The notes below the pieces were generated by a model. It was not told the DNA's origin and searched no databases. It saw only the letters and a program-made list of their open reading frames with translations. The translations under genes were made by a program, and so were the position numbers. From JBBIQS01 sp037442205 (GTDB lineage: Bacteria > Myxococcota > Myxococcia > Myxococcales > UBA5297), in NCBI GenBank assembly GCA_037442205.1, contig JBBIQS010000108.1, forward strand, positions 1 to 25,931: a DNA stretch of 25,931 nt. Reading direction: 5' to 3'. Every line of letters begins with the position of its first letter. Positions within the stretch are counted from its first letter, which is position 1. Positions 15,231 through 22,508 of this stretch are shown in pieces.

Positions 15231-16118
15231 CTAGAAGGGAATCTCGTCTCCGCCGTCGTCGGGGGCGGGCTCGAGCGGCTCGATGGCGTCGCCGAAGAGC
15301 TCCTGGTCCTCCGTTGGCGAGGGATGGGGGCCCTCGGCCGGGACCACGTACCACTGCGTGCCCATCTGCTGGCGCTTGAGCAGGCGCTCCTTTTCCATCG
15401 CCTCGAGCAGGCGGGAGAAGGTGGAGAAGCCGTGGTCGCGCTCGTCGAAGTCGGGCTCCTTGCGGACGATGGTCTCCTTGATGAGCGAGGGGTTGAGCGG
15501 GCCGGTGGCGCGGGCCAGCAGGCTCTGCACGACGTCGCGGGCGATGTCAGGGATCTTCTTCGCCGGTCTCTGCTCGCGCCCGCCCTTCTTGGCCTTCTCG
15601 GGCTTCTCGTGCTTGTCGGCCTTCTTCTCCTCGGCCTTGCGCTTGGGGGCGGCCGCGGCCGGCTTGAGGTAGACGAACTCGTCGCAGGCCTTGACCAGCA
15701 GGCGGCTGGTGGACTCGCGCACGCCGATGCCGATCACCGTGCGGTCGTTCTCGCGCAGCTTGTAGGCCAGCGGGCAGAAGTCGGAGTCGCCGGAGCCGAT
15801 GACGAAGGTGTCCACGTACTCGCGGGCGTAGCACAGCTCGAGCGCGTCGATGACCAGGCGCATGTCGGCGCCGTTCTTGCCGGAGCGAGTGGAGGGCGGC
15901 ACGTCGATCAGCTCGAAGCCCAGCTCGTGGAGGGTGGCCTTGGCCTCGCGGAAGCGCGCCCAGTCGCAGTAGGCGCGCCGGACGATGACCTTGCCCTTCT
16001 CCAGCAGCCGGTCGAAGGCCGGCTTGAGATCGAGGGTGGCGGCGCTGATGCCGGTGTTGGTGACCAGGTTCTCCAGGTCGAGGTAGAGGGCGATGCGCCG
16101 CTCGTTTTCGTTGGGCAC
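15231..16118 (-). CDS. NYN domain ribonuclease-like protein with C-terminal OST-HTH/LOTUS domain
   Basis: A 295-residue protein. The N-terminal NYN (LabA/DUF88, PIN-like) domain spans about 8-152 with acidic sites at Asp14 ('LYLDLEN'), Asp85 ('NGADMRLVID') and Asp111/Asp113 ('GSGDSDF'), the usual metal-binding set for a PIN-fold nuclease. A Lys/Glu-rich linker (153-188) leads to an OST-HTH/LOTUS domain at about 190-260 ('IARDVVQSLLARATGPLNPSLIKETIVRKEP...WYVV'), a winged-helix fold that binds RNA in the proteins studied. The C-terminus is acidic. It is probably a cytoplasmic RNA-processing or RNA-degrading enzyme. The GTG at 16118 was chosen for its AAGGAG 6 bases upstream; the frame runs further but without similarity. 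It begins 40 bases after the vapC stop, so one vapB-vapC-NYN transcript is likely. Confidence 0.9.
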   Translation of the reverse strand: MPNENERRIALYLDLENLVTNTGISAATLDLKPAFDRLLEKGKVIVRRAYCDWARFREAKATLHELGFELIDVPPSTRSGKNGADMRLVIDALELCYAREYVDTFVIGSGDSDFCPLAYKLRENDRTVIGIGVRESTSRLLVKACDEFVYLKPAAAAPKRKAEEKKADKHEKPEKAKKGGREQRPAKKIPDIARDVVQSLLARATGPLNPSLIKETIVRKEPDFDERDHGFSTFSRLLEAMEKERLLKRQQMGTQWYVVPAEGPHPSPTEDQELFGDAIEPLEPAPDDGGDEIPF

Positions 16119-16158
16119 GGCGGGCTCCTTGGGGTTCGAGAAATCGATGCTGGCTTGG

Positions 16159-16572
16159 TCAGAGGCCGAGGACCTGGAAACCCTCGGCTCGGGCCGCCAA
16201 TGCGAGCGAGGTGTCGTGCGTCGCAAAAGACAGCGGGTGGTTGTTGTCGCGCCACATCAGCGCCGTCGACAGGTGCAGGGCGTCCGCCGTCCCCAGTGGC
16301 ACGGGCAGCGATTCGGCCGCCCGCCGGAGCACGCCGCGACTGAGCTCGACGACATTTGATCCATCGAGCAATCCCAAGATCGTTGCCCTGCACTCTTCGG
16401 CCTCCTCAGTGCTGAGCGCATTGCCTACTAGGAGCCTATCGATGGTTCGAAGGCACTCCACCTCGGTAAGCGCGCTGGTCAGCACATCCCCGCGCGAATC
16501 CCTGTCCACAGAGGGGCCCGGTTCTCGCAGCGCCATCCGAAGGAATACCGAGCTGTCGACGTAGGTGGTCAA
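16159..16572 (-). CDS. vapC: PIN domain ribonuclease toxin, VapC type
   Basis: A 137-residue PIN-domain protein. The four acidic residues of the active site are in place: Asp6 in 'YVDSSVFLR', Glu37 or Glu39 in 'LTEVECLR', Asp97 in 'TADALHLSTAL' and Asp120 in 'FATHDTSLALAA'. VapC toxins cleave RNA, often initiator tRNA or the sarcin-ricin loop of rRNA, and are neutralised by the VapB made with them. Its start ATG overlaps the vapB stop as ATGA (16569-16572), which ties translation of the two. No truncation is visible, so the toxin looks intact. The exact RNA target cannot be read from sequence. Confidence 0.92.
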   Translation of the reverse strand: MTTYVDSSVFLRMALREPGPSVDRDSRGDVLTSALTEVECLRTIDRLLVGNALSTEEAEECRATILGLLDGSNVVELSRGVLRRAAESLPVPLGTADALHLSTALMWRDNNHPLSFATHDTSLALAARAEGFQVLGL

Positions 16573-16817
16573 CGCTCGCCCCTCTCCTCGAGGAGGGCAG
16601 CGAGAGAATCGACCGGCTTCTTGGGAGGCGGTGGGAGCTTGACCGAGCCAAACGCCCGCTGAGCGGGCCGAATGACGAGGGCGGCGGACCTTACGGCCGG
16701 AACGATCCGCGCCACAGGAGCGCCGCGCTCGAGCACCACGATCTCGTCGCCCTCACGAACCGCGTGCAGGTGCTCGTAGAGATGGGCCTTGAGCTCAGAG
16801 ATGCCGACCCGCTTCAT
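16569..16817 (-). CDS. vapB: Antitoxin of the Phd/YefM-like VapB type
   Basis: An 82-residue protein with an N-terminal Phd/YefM-like DNA-binding domain ('VGISELKAHLYEHLHAVREGDEIVVLERGAPVARIVP', residues 4-40 region) and a Pro/Lys-rich C-terminal tail of the kind that wraps round the PIN toxin. It is expected to block VapC and to repress the operon. The ATG at 16817 has no Shine-Dalgarno; instead a -10-like CATATT lies 6 bases upstream, suggesting a leaderless message. It sits 89 bases downstream of the stop of the large lipoprotein gene on the same strand. Confidence 0.9.
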   Translation of the reverse strand: MKRVGISELKAHLYEHLHAVREGDEIVVLERGAPVARIVPAVRSAALVIRPAQRAFGSVKLPPPPKKPVDSLAALLEERGER

Positions 16818-16823
16818 GACTCG

Positions 16824-16852
16824 AATATGTCCACAAGCGCTCCTTTAGGCAA
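16824..16852 (-). promoter_or_regulatory. Candidate leaderless promoter of vapBC
   Basis: On the minus strand TTGCCT (16852-16847), a 17-base spacer and CATATT (16829-16824; 4 of 6 matches) stand 6 bases ahead of the vapB ATG. The predicted start of transcription coincides with the A of the ATG. The same TTGCCT hexamer and spacing occur before the lipoprotein gene at 1418. Confidence 0.4.
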
Positions 16853-16906
16853 ACGGCCAGGGCAGCGCCCGACCCCGTGCTCATCCATTGGAGAAGCGAA
16901 TCCGCG

Positions 16907-19567
16907 CTAGATGCAGCCGCCGCAGTTGTGCGGGACGTTGCCTTGCACCGTCAGGGTCCAGTTCGCGCAGGCAGAGCCGTTCACGTAGACCACCTCGACC
17001 CAGACGTCGTAGGAGTCCCACTGGAAGGACCTGTCACAGCCGCAGGTGGCGTAACTGACGCTGGTTCCCGCCGGCACGCTCAGGGTGGTCCCGACGCCAA
17101 CCCCGCACCCGCCGTGCCTGACATAGAGCTGCATGTCGACGCCGGTCGGGGCGGTGAAGGTGAGGGTCGCCGAGAGGTTCGTCCCCGAGCAGAAGAGACA
17201 GTCCTGGTAGTTCTCGTAGACGTGGAACTTGTAGGTCCCCTCGGCAAAGCCGCTGTTGGTCAACGTGTCGGCGGCCTCGTCGCCCCTCACTGAACCCCAG
17301 TCTCCGAAAGTGGTGCAGTTCGGCGGCGCGGCGGCGTTGATGTTGAGCTGCCTCTCGCAACCGTTGGTGGTAATCCCGTCGCAGTCCGCCCAACCCCAGT
17401 TGCAGGCGTAGCCACAGGAGCCGTTGCAGTTGCTGGTGGAGTTGGCCGGCAGCGGACAGGCGGTGCCGCAGGCGCCGCAGTTGGCCTTGTCGGAGAAGGT
17501 GTTCGACTCGCAGCCGTTGGAATACAGGTTGTCGCAGTCCTTGTAGGGCGCGCTGCAGCCGGCCACCCCGCAGACCGCATTGATGCAGTTGGCGCTGCCA
17601 TTGGCGACGCTGCACACCTTCCCGCAGCCGCCGCAGTTGGTGACGTCGGTGGTGTTGTCGACCTCGCAGCCGTCGCTGGCCAGGCCGTTGCAGTTGCTCC
17701 AGCCGGCCTGGCAGGTCGCGACCCCGCAGGTGCCGTTGCTGCAGGTGCCGGTGGCGTGGGCCGGAGAGCAGCCCAAGTTGCAGCCGCCGCAATTCGCCAG
17801 CGAAGTCAGGGTGTTGGTCTCGCAGCCAGGGATGGCGGCGTCGCAGTCGGCGAAGCCGGTGTTGCAGGCGATCTGGCACTTGCCCGCCACGCACGAGGCC
17901 ACGCCGTTCAGGCTCGGGCAGACGGTGCCGCAGGCGCCGCAGTTGTTGACGTCGGTCATCAGGTCGAAGGTCTCGTCGATCTTGCCGTTGCAGTCGTTGT
18001 CGATCGTGTCGCACTTCTCGACGCCGCCGTTGGTCACCGTGCAGGCGTACTCGCAGCCGTCGCTCGCCAGCCCGTTGATGTCGTAGTGGCCGGCGATGCA
18101 GCTGGCGATGGCGCACTGGCCCTTGTCGCAGCGGGGAGTGGCCATGGCCGGGGCGCACAGCTTGCCGCAGCCGCCGCAGTTGTTGACGTCCCCGGCGATG
18201 TCGGTTTCGCAGCCGCCGATCAGCGCGCTGCAGTCGGCCCAGCCGCCGAGGCAGGCGATCTGGCAGATCCCGGCCACGCACCCCGGCACGCCGTTGAGCG
18301 TCGGGCAGACGGTGTTGCAGTCGCCGCAGTGGTTGACGTCCCGGGTCAGGTCGAAGCCGTCGTCGATCTTGCCGTTGCAGTCGTTGTCGATGCCGTCGCA
18401 GACCTCGACCCCGCTGCGGGTGACGGTGCAGGCGTACTCGCAGCCATCGGCCGGATCGCCGTTGAGGTCGTAGTGGCCGTCCTGGCAGCTGGCCACCGCG
18501 CACTTCCCGCCCTGGCACTTGGGGTTGGCGTTGGCCAGCTGGCAGGGCTTGGCGCAGCCGCCGCAGTGCGCGACGTCGGTCAGCAGGTCGGTCTCGCAGC
18601 CGTCGGCGTAGCTGTGATTGCAGTCGTCCCAGTTGGCCTGGCAGCTCCCCACCGCGCACGCCCCCGCGGTGCAGCGCGGGGTCCCATGGGCCATCCGGCA
18701 CTCGGTCTTGCAGTCGCCGCAGTGCTTGGGATCGCTGGTCAGGTCGAAGCCGTTGTCCACCACCCCGTCGCAGTCGTCGTCCAGGCCGTTGCACAGCTCG
18801 GCCTTGGGCGTGCCCGGGACGCACTCCGGCGCCGTCTTCCCGATGCAGCCGGGGATGGTGACCTTGCACTCGCCCACCCCGCAGGTCTGCTCGGGGATGA
18901 AGTCGTCCACCCGCCCGTTGCAGTCGTCGTCCTCGCCGTTGCAGACCTCCTTGGCCGGGACGCGGGCGTCGCAGCCGACGAAGCCGACCTTGGGGTCGCA
19001 GGTTTCCTTGCCGACGCAGGTCCCGAACTCGTTCTTGTTCTGGCAGGGGCGGGTCAGCCCCTCGTTGCCGGGCAGGCAGGAGCAGGTGCCGCTCTTGGGC
19101 ACACACTGGCGCGGCGCCGAGCGCCCTCCCTGGGCCAGCACTCCGGTGGAGCACTGGTAGCCGTCGGGGCACTGGCCATCCCAGGAGCAGTCGCGCCCGC
19201 ACAGGCTGGCCTCGCCGATCGCCAGGCAGGCGTCAGCGGCGTAGGGGCAGTCGTCGGAGGTGGTGCAGGCCTGGCACAGCCCCGGCTTCTGGGGGACGCA
19301 GCCGGCCCGCAGCTGCCCGCTCAGCGCCACGCCGAAGGTGGTGCAGAGCTCGGAGGCGGTGCAGCCCTCCTCGCAGGTGCGCAGGCACACCCGCTCGCCC
19401 TTGGGGACCGCCGCGCACAGGTTGCTCTGGCACTGGTCGTCCTGGTCGCAGCGCTCGCCCTCCTTCAGCAGCGTCTGGATGGCGGGGGCGGGCTTGTTGC
19501 AGGAACAGGACTGCAGGGCCATCCCGAGCGCCATCGCGCCCAGGAGCGAAACTCGTTGCGTCGGCAT
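16907..19567 (-). CDS. Large Cys-rich lipoprotein with MopE-like and NCGxC modules
   Basis: An 886-residue envelope protein. The signal ends in 'ALQSC' with Cys21 as the probable lipidation site (Gln at -2 is unusual). The first part has 'CxxDxxC' clusters ('GERCDQDDQCQSNLC', 'TTSDDCPYAADACL'). Four MopE-type metal-binding-like motifs follow ('NGEDDDCNGRVDD', 'NGLDDDCDGVVDN', 'DGIDNDCNGKIDD', 'DTIDNDCNGKIDE'), interleaved with eight NCGxCxxxC modules (for example 'NCGGCGKLC', 'NCGACGTVC') and repeated 'GWADC....GCE' units. The last 170 residues look like a pre-peptidase-type beta-sandwich ('GTYKFHVYENYQ', 'SATLTFTAPTGVDMQLYVRHGG'). The role is unknown; calcium or metal binding and surface adhesion are the usual suggestions. 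The ATG at 19567 has GGAGG 9 bases upstream. Longer frames to 21112 are read through the radical SAM gene out of frame and were discarded. Confidence 0.88.
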   Translation of the reverse strand: MPTQRVSLLGAMALGMALQSCSCNKPAPAIQTLLKEGERCDQDDQCQSNLCAAVPKGERVCLRTCEEGCTASELCTTFGVALSGQLRAGCVPQKPGLCQACTTSDDCPYAADACLAIGEASLCGRDCSWDGQCPDGYQCSTGVLAQGGRSAPRQCVPKSGTCSCLPGNEGLTRPCQNKNEFGTCVGKETCDPKVGFVGCDARVPAKEVCNGEDDDCNGRVDDFIPEQTCGVGECKVTIPGCIGKTAPECVPGTPKAELCNGLDDDCDGVVDNGFDLTSDPKHCGDCKTECRMAHGTPRCTAGACAVGSCQANWDDCNHSYADGCETDLLTDVAHCGGCAKPCQLANANPKCQGGKCAVASCQDGHYDLNGDPADGCEYACTVTRSGVEVCDGIDNDCNGKIDDGFDLTRDVNHCGDCNTVCPTLNGVPGCVAGICQIACLGGWADCSALIGGCETDIAGDVNNCGGCGKLCAPAMATPRCDKGQCAIASCIAGHYDINGLASDGCEYACTVTNGGVEKCDTIDNDCNGKIDETFDLMTDVNNCGACGTVCPSLNGVASCVAGKCQIACNTGFADCDAAIPGCETNTLTSLANCGGCNLGCSPAHATGTCSNGTCGVATCQAGWSNCNGLASDGCEVDNTTDVTNCGGCGKVCSVANGSANCINAVCGVAGCSAPYKDCDNLYSNGCESNTFSDKANCGACGTACPLPANSTSNCNGSCGYACNWGWADCDGITTNGCERQLNINAAAPPNCTTFGDWGSVRGDEAADTLTNSGFAEGTYKFHVYENYQDCLFCSGTNLSATLTFTAPTGVDMQLYVRHGGCGVGVGTTLSVPAGTSVSYATCGCDRSFQWDSYDVWVEVVYVNGSACANWTLTVQGNVPHNCGGCI

Positions 19568-19630
19568 GGTCAGGGTCCTCCGCCGGCCTTCCAGGCTAGC
19601 AGAGGGAGCGAGCGCCAAGAAATCGCCATT

Positions 19631-19680
19631 GTTGGGGGCGCCAAACAGTTGAGGAGTGGGCGCCGTTCGCCGGCCGACCG
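19631..19680 (+). repeat. Imperfect direct repeat, copy A
   Basis: About 50 bases in the gap between the radical SAM stop and the Cys-rich lipoprotein start. It shares with copy B (21321-21370) the blocks GGGGGC, CCAA and TGxGGAG-TGGGCGCyGTTyGC-GGCCG, roughly three quarters identity by eye with small gaps. Confidence 0.4.
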
Positions 19681-21147
19681 CTACCCGGCCATGGCGTGCA
19701 TGCCGTGCATCTTGGGCATCTTCATTCCCAGGAAGGAGAAGTGCTCGTGGTAGCCCTTCATCATCTCCTTGAAGGCGCTCATCATGTAGCGGCGCTTGAA
19801 GCCGTCGGGCAGCTTCATCACCTGGGGCATCTTCTGGGCGTAGAAGCTCATGTAGCACTGTCCCAGCGCCACCATCACCTCTTCCAGGGTCATCTTGTAC
19901 GGCTCGATGATCGGGGTGGCCAGGTTGTACTTGGACCAGTCGGTCACCCGCACCCGGTCCTTGTACTGCCGGTAGATGGGGGTGAAGGGCATCGGGGTCA
20001 GCACCGGGAAGACGGCGATGTCCGGGTTGATGCGGATGGCCTCGGCGATGGTCTTCTGGATCGACTGCGGGGTCTCGTGCGGGCCGCCGATCATGAACGA
20101 GGCCTCGGTCATGATCTCGTGCTGGCGGGCCAGCTCCACCGCCAGCTGGTTCTGGTCGACGCTGGTTCCCTTGTTGAGGGTGGCCAGCATCTCCTCGGTA
20201 GTGCCCTCGAGGCCCAGGTAGAGGTGGATCACCCCGGCGTCGCGGTACTTGGGGAGGATGGCCCGGTCGCGGATGATGTCCTCGACCCGCGTCTCCATCA
20301 GCAGCTTGACGCCCATCTTCTCGGCGATCAGCAGGTCGAGCAGCTTCTCCCAGCGGACCGGATCGTTGGTCGGGTAGGGGTCGATCAGGGTGATGAACTG
20401 CACCCCGTGCACGTCGACCAGCCGGTGCATCTCCTCGATCACGTTCTTCGGATCGCGGGAGCGCCAGGAGCCGCGGTAGAACTGGCGGTGGCTGCAGAAC
20501 GAGCAGCCCATCATGCAGCCGCGCGAGGTGAGCATCGAGGCCATCCGCCCCCAGGGCTCGATGTTGTAGTGGTAGTCGTTCCACTCGAGCAGGTGCCAGG
20601 CCGGCTGGTGTGCGTTCAGGTCGGCGACCTGCGGCCGCAGCGGCGTGGCGACCACCTGCCCGTCCTTGCGGAAGGCAATCCCCTGGATTCCCTCCAGGTT
20701 GCCGCCGGGGAGCGCGGCCAGCAGCTCGGGGAGCGTCTCCTCGGCCTCGCCGCACAGCACCACGTCCGCCCGGTTGGCCGGGTCGGCGAAGATCTCGCGG
20801 AACATGAAGGTCGGGTGCGGCCCGCCGATGATGGTGGTGATCTCCGGGTCCACCTCCTTGGCGAGCCGCAAGACCTGGAGGCCCGCGGGCACGGTGGCGG
20901 TGCTGATGGCCCCGGTGACCGGCAGGTAGTCGAGAGTCACCACCACGTCTGGCCGCAGCCGCTCGATCTCCGCCCGCACGCTGTCGAAGGTGGCGCCGAC
21001 CTTGTTCATCGCGTCGTAGATGCGCGCCTCGTGGCCCGCCCGCTCGGCGGCGCCGGCCAGGTAGGTCAACTGCAGCGGCGGCCAGGTGCCGATGACCTGG
21101 ACGCCCCAGCACAGGTACGGCGGCCCGACGAAGAGGATCCTGCTCAT
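19681..21147 (-). CDS. B12-binding radical SAM protein
   Basis: A 488-residue class B radical SAM enzyme. The N-terminal cobalamin-binding Rossmann-like domain (about 1-145) has 'PPLQLTYLAGAAERAGHEARIYDA' and 'IIGGPHPTFMF'. The radical SAM core contains the iron-sulfur ligands Cys211, Cys215 and Cys218 in 'SRGCMMGCSFCSHR', followed by 'LIDPYPTND' and 'GLEGTTEEML'. Such proteins use cobalamin and SAM for methyl transfer or other radical chemistry; the substrate is not predictable here. It resembles the BchE-like group in layout. The C-terminus is unusual, with a Met/His-rich tail 'GMKMPKMHGMHAMAG' (474-488). The ATG at 21147 has only a weak ribosome site. It precedes the Cys-rich lipoprotein gene by 113 bases on the same strand. 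Confidence 0.9.
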   Translation of the reverse strand: MSRILFVGPPYLCWGVQVIGTWPPLQLTYLAGAAERAGHEARIYDAMNKVGATFDSVRAEIERLRPDVVVTLDYLPVTGAISTATVPAGLQVLRLAKEVDPEITTIIGGPHPTFMFREIFADPANRADVVLCGEAEETLPELLAALPGGNLEGIQGIAFRKDGQVVATPLRPQVADLNAHQPAWHLLEWNDYHYNIEPWGRMASMLTSRGCMMGCSFCSHRQFYRGSWRSRDPKNVIEEMHRLVDVHGVQFITLIDPYPTNDPVRWEKLLDLLIAEKMGVKLLMETRVEDIIRDRAILPKYRDAGVIHLYLGLEGTTEEMLATLNKGTSVDQNQLAVELARQHEIMTEASFMIGGPHETPQSIQKTIAEAIRINPDIAVFPVLTPMPFTPIYRQYKDRVRVTDWSKYNLATPIIEPYKMTLEEVMVALGQCYMSFYAQKMPQVMKLPDGFKRRYMMSAFKEMMKGYHEHFSFLGMKMPKMHGMHAMAG

Positions 21148-21492
21148 GTCTCGAAAGTCCGGTGGCTGATGGTGGCTAGAAGCTGACTATGCCCTAACAC
21201 GGGCCTCGCCGGGGCGCAGCCCCCCGGAGGGCTGCCGCAGGGCGAGAGGACCGGGGCTCGCCCGCTTGGAGGCCACGCCCTGGCCCTCGGGCTCGGCGGC
21301 GGGAACGGCGCGCCGGGCCGCCGCTGGGGGCTCCAACGATGCGGAGGTGGGCGCTGTTTGCGGCCGGCGCCGCTCTGGATTTCCTTGCCCTGCCCCTGCC
21401 ATTCGCTGGATAGTGTGCTCGACTCGATAGGGCCGTCCTCGCCCGCGCCGCCTGGGGAGAGCGGCCTCGTCCCCGACGAGGAGAGACACCAC
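21148..21492. other. Divergent intergenic region between the radical SAM gene and the unrecognised plus-strand gene
   Basis: 345 bases without a credible gene. It contains a 7-bp hairpin (GCAGCCC 21216-21222 with GGGCTGC 21229-21235), repeat copy B at 21321-21370 and an AT-richer patch around 21375-21432 that could hold the promoter for the plus-strand gene. I looked for a cobalamin riboswitch B12 box on the minus strand and did not see one. Confidence 0.6.
21321..21370 (+). repeat. Imperfect direct repeat, copy B
   Basis: Partner of copy A (19631-19680), in the same orientation, lying upstream of the radical SAM gene so that the two copies bracket it at a distance of about 1.69 kb. Confidence 0.4.
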
Positions 21493-22323
21493 ATGGCGCA
21501 GTTGAATCTGATCCTCACCCTGCCGCAGGGCGCCAACACCGCCACGAGCCTGGGAGTCGAAGGCTTCGCCTGGCACCGCAGCCCTGGCTCGGGGAAGTAC
21601 TTCCTGGGCCGCACCCTGTTCGTCGACCTGGCGCTCAAGGAGGGCAAGCCGGCCTTCAAGTACTTCTCCGAAGGCGACTGGCGCGACGCCCAGGCCGACA
21701 CCAGCTCGGCCCTGGATTCGGTGGCCAAGGGCAAGCGCACCAAGACCGCCATCTCCAACGGCTCCTTCAACTGCACCCCGATCGACTCCTACCAGAAGGT
21801 CTACCTGGGCAAGACCGGCGGCGAACTGCTGGAGCTGGAGAAGTTCGGCGAGCTGGCCCACTTCAAGGCCGCCGACGCCCACGAGGGGATGTCTCCCGAG
21901 GAGATCGCCAAGGCGGTCGGCCTGCCGACGCAGCAGAAGCGGGTGCCGCGGCTGTACATGGTGCTGGCGCCGATCGAGTTCATCCTGCTCTCGAACCTGA
22001 CCCCCGAGGAGTACGTCTGGTACGCCACCCACCGCCCGGGCAAGGTGATGCGCCAGGTGGTGTTCACCGAGCTGCGCGCCGACCAGTCGCACCTGGCCGC
22101 CGAGCGGGTCTACGAGTCGGCCCGGGCCGATCTGACCGGCAAGGACAACAAGAAGACCAAGACCATCGTCACCGGCGAGTGCCTGAGCCGCGTGCCATTC
22201 ACCGCCTGGGTGGGCTACGACCGCGAGGCCCCCGGAGGCCTGTACGTCGGCGACCGGGAGAAGGTCCACCTGTGGCGCTTCCCCGAGCGCATTCCGCGCA
22301 ACTGGGAGCGCGCCGCCGGCTAG
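21493..22323 (+). CDS. Protein of unknown function (276 residues)
   Basis: The ATG at 21493 has GAGGAGAG 7 bases upstream, and codon use matches the neighbours, so the gene is real. I do not recognise the family. There is no signal peptide, lipobox or transmembrane helix, so it is probably cytoplasmic. It is rich in Lys, Glu, Tyr and Trp, with a middle stretch 'MVLAPIEFILLSNLTPEEYVWYATHRPGKVMRQVVF' type sequence that looks like a folded alpha/beta core and a C-terminal 'VGYDREAPGGLYVGDREKVHLWRFPERIP' region. Two Cys occur ('FNCTP', 'GECLS'). It is a single gene, divergent from the radical SAM gene, and is followed after 33 bases by a strong hairpin. Confidence 0.85.
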   Translation: MAQLNLILTLPQGANTATSLGVEGFAWHRSPGSGKYFLGRTLFVDLALKEGKPAFKYFSEGDWRDAQADTSSALDSVAKGKRTKTAISNGSFNCTPIDSYQKVYLGKTGGELLELEKFGELAHFKAADAHEGMSPEEIAKAVGLPTQQKRVPRLYMVLAPIEFILLSNLTPEEYVWYATHRPGKVMRQVVFTELRADQSHLAAERVYESARADLTGKDNKKTKTIVTGECLSRVPFTAWVGYDREAPGGLYVGDREKVHLWRFPERIPRNWERAAG

Positions 22324-22356
22324 TCCCGGCCACCCGACATCCTGGGCTTTCCGACA

Positions 22357-22386
22357 GGGCCCGCCTCTCGACAGAGGGGCGGGCCC
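22357..22386 (+). terminator. Strong GC hairpin after the unknown-function gene
   Basis: A 13-bp stem (22357-22369 with 22374-22386, one G-T pair) closes a four-base GACA loop, beginning 33 bases after the stop codon. Only a short GTTT follows at 22391-22394, so it is a terminator with a poor T run. Confidence 0.65.
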
Positions 22387-22437
22387 GGCCGTTTCCGGTG
22401 CCGCGGCGCAGCAATGTCGACGGCCGGAAACTGGATT

Positions 22438-22466
22438 TTGGCGGTCAGAGCGGTGCATCCTATGGA
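22438..22466 (+). promoter_or_regulatory. Possible promoter of the OmpA-family operon
   Basis: TTGGCG (22438-22443), a 17-base spacer and TATGGA (22461-22466) lie in the AT-richest part of the gap between the hairpin and the gene; the start of transcription would be near 22473. Both hexamers are degenerate. Confidence 0.3.
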
Positions 22467-22508
22467 AAGCTCTCGATTTGCCTGATGCTTGACGGTCAGG
22501 GGGTATTC

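Noticed and set aside
13722..16343. 873-codon plus-strand frame over the phosphoesterase and NYN genes
   Set aside because: It spans two genes on opposite strands and its product is low-complexity; both underlying genes have clear domains and ribosome sites.
16907..21112. 1401-codon open frame on the minus strand
   Set aside because: Only the part from the ATG at 19567 is the lipoprotein gene. The upstream part is an out-of-frame reading of the radical SAM gene, kept open by high GC content.
21148..21492. Cobalamin riboswitch before the B12 radical SAM gene
   Set aside because: No B12-box-like sequence was seen on the minus strand; only a simple 7-bp hairpin is present.
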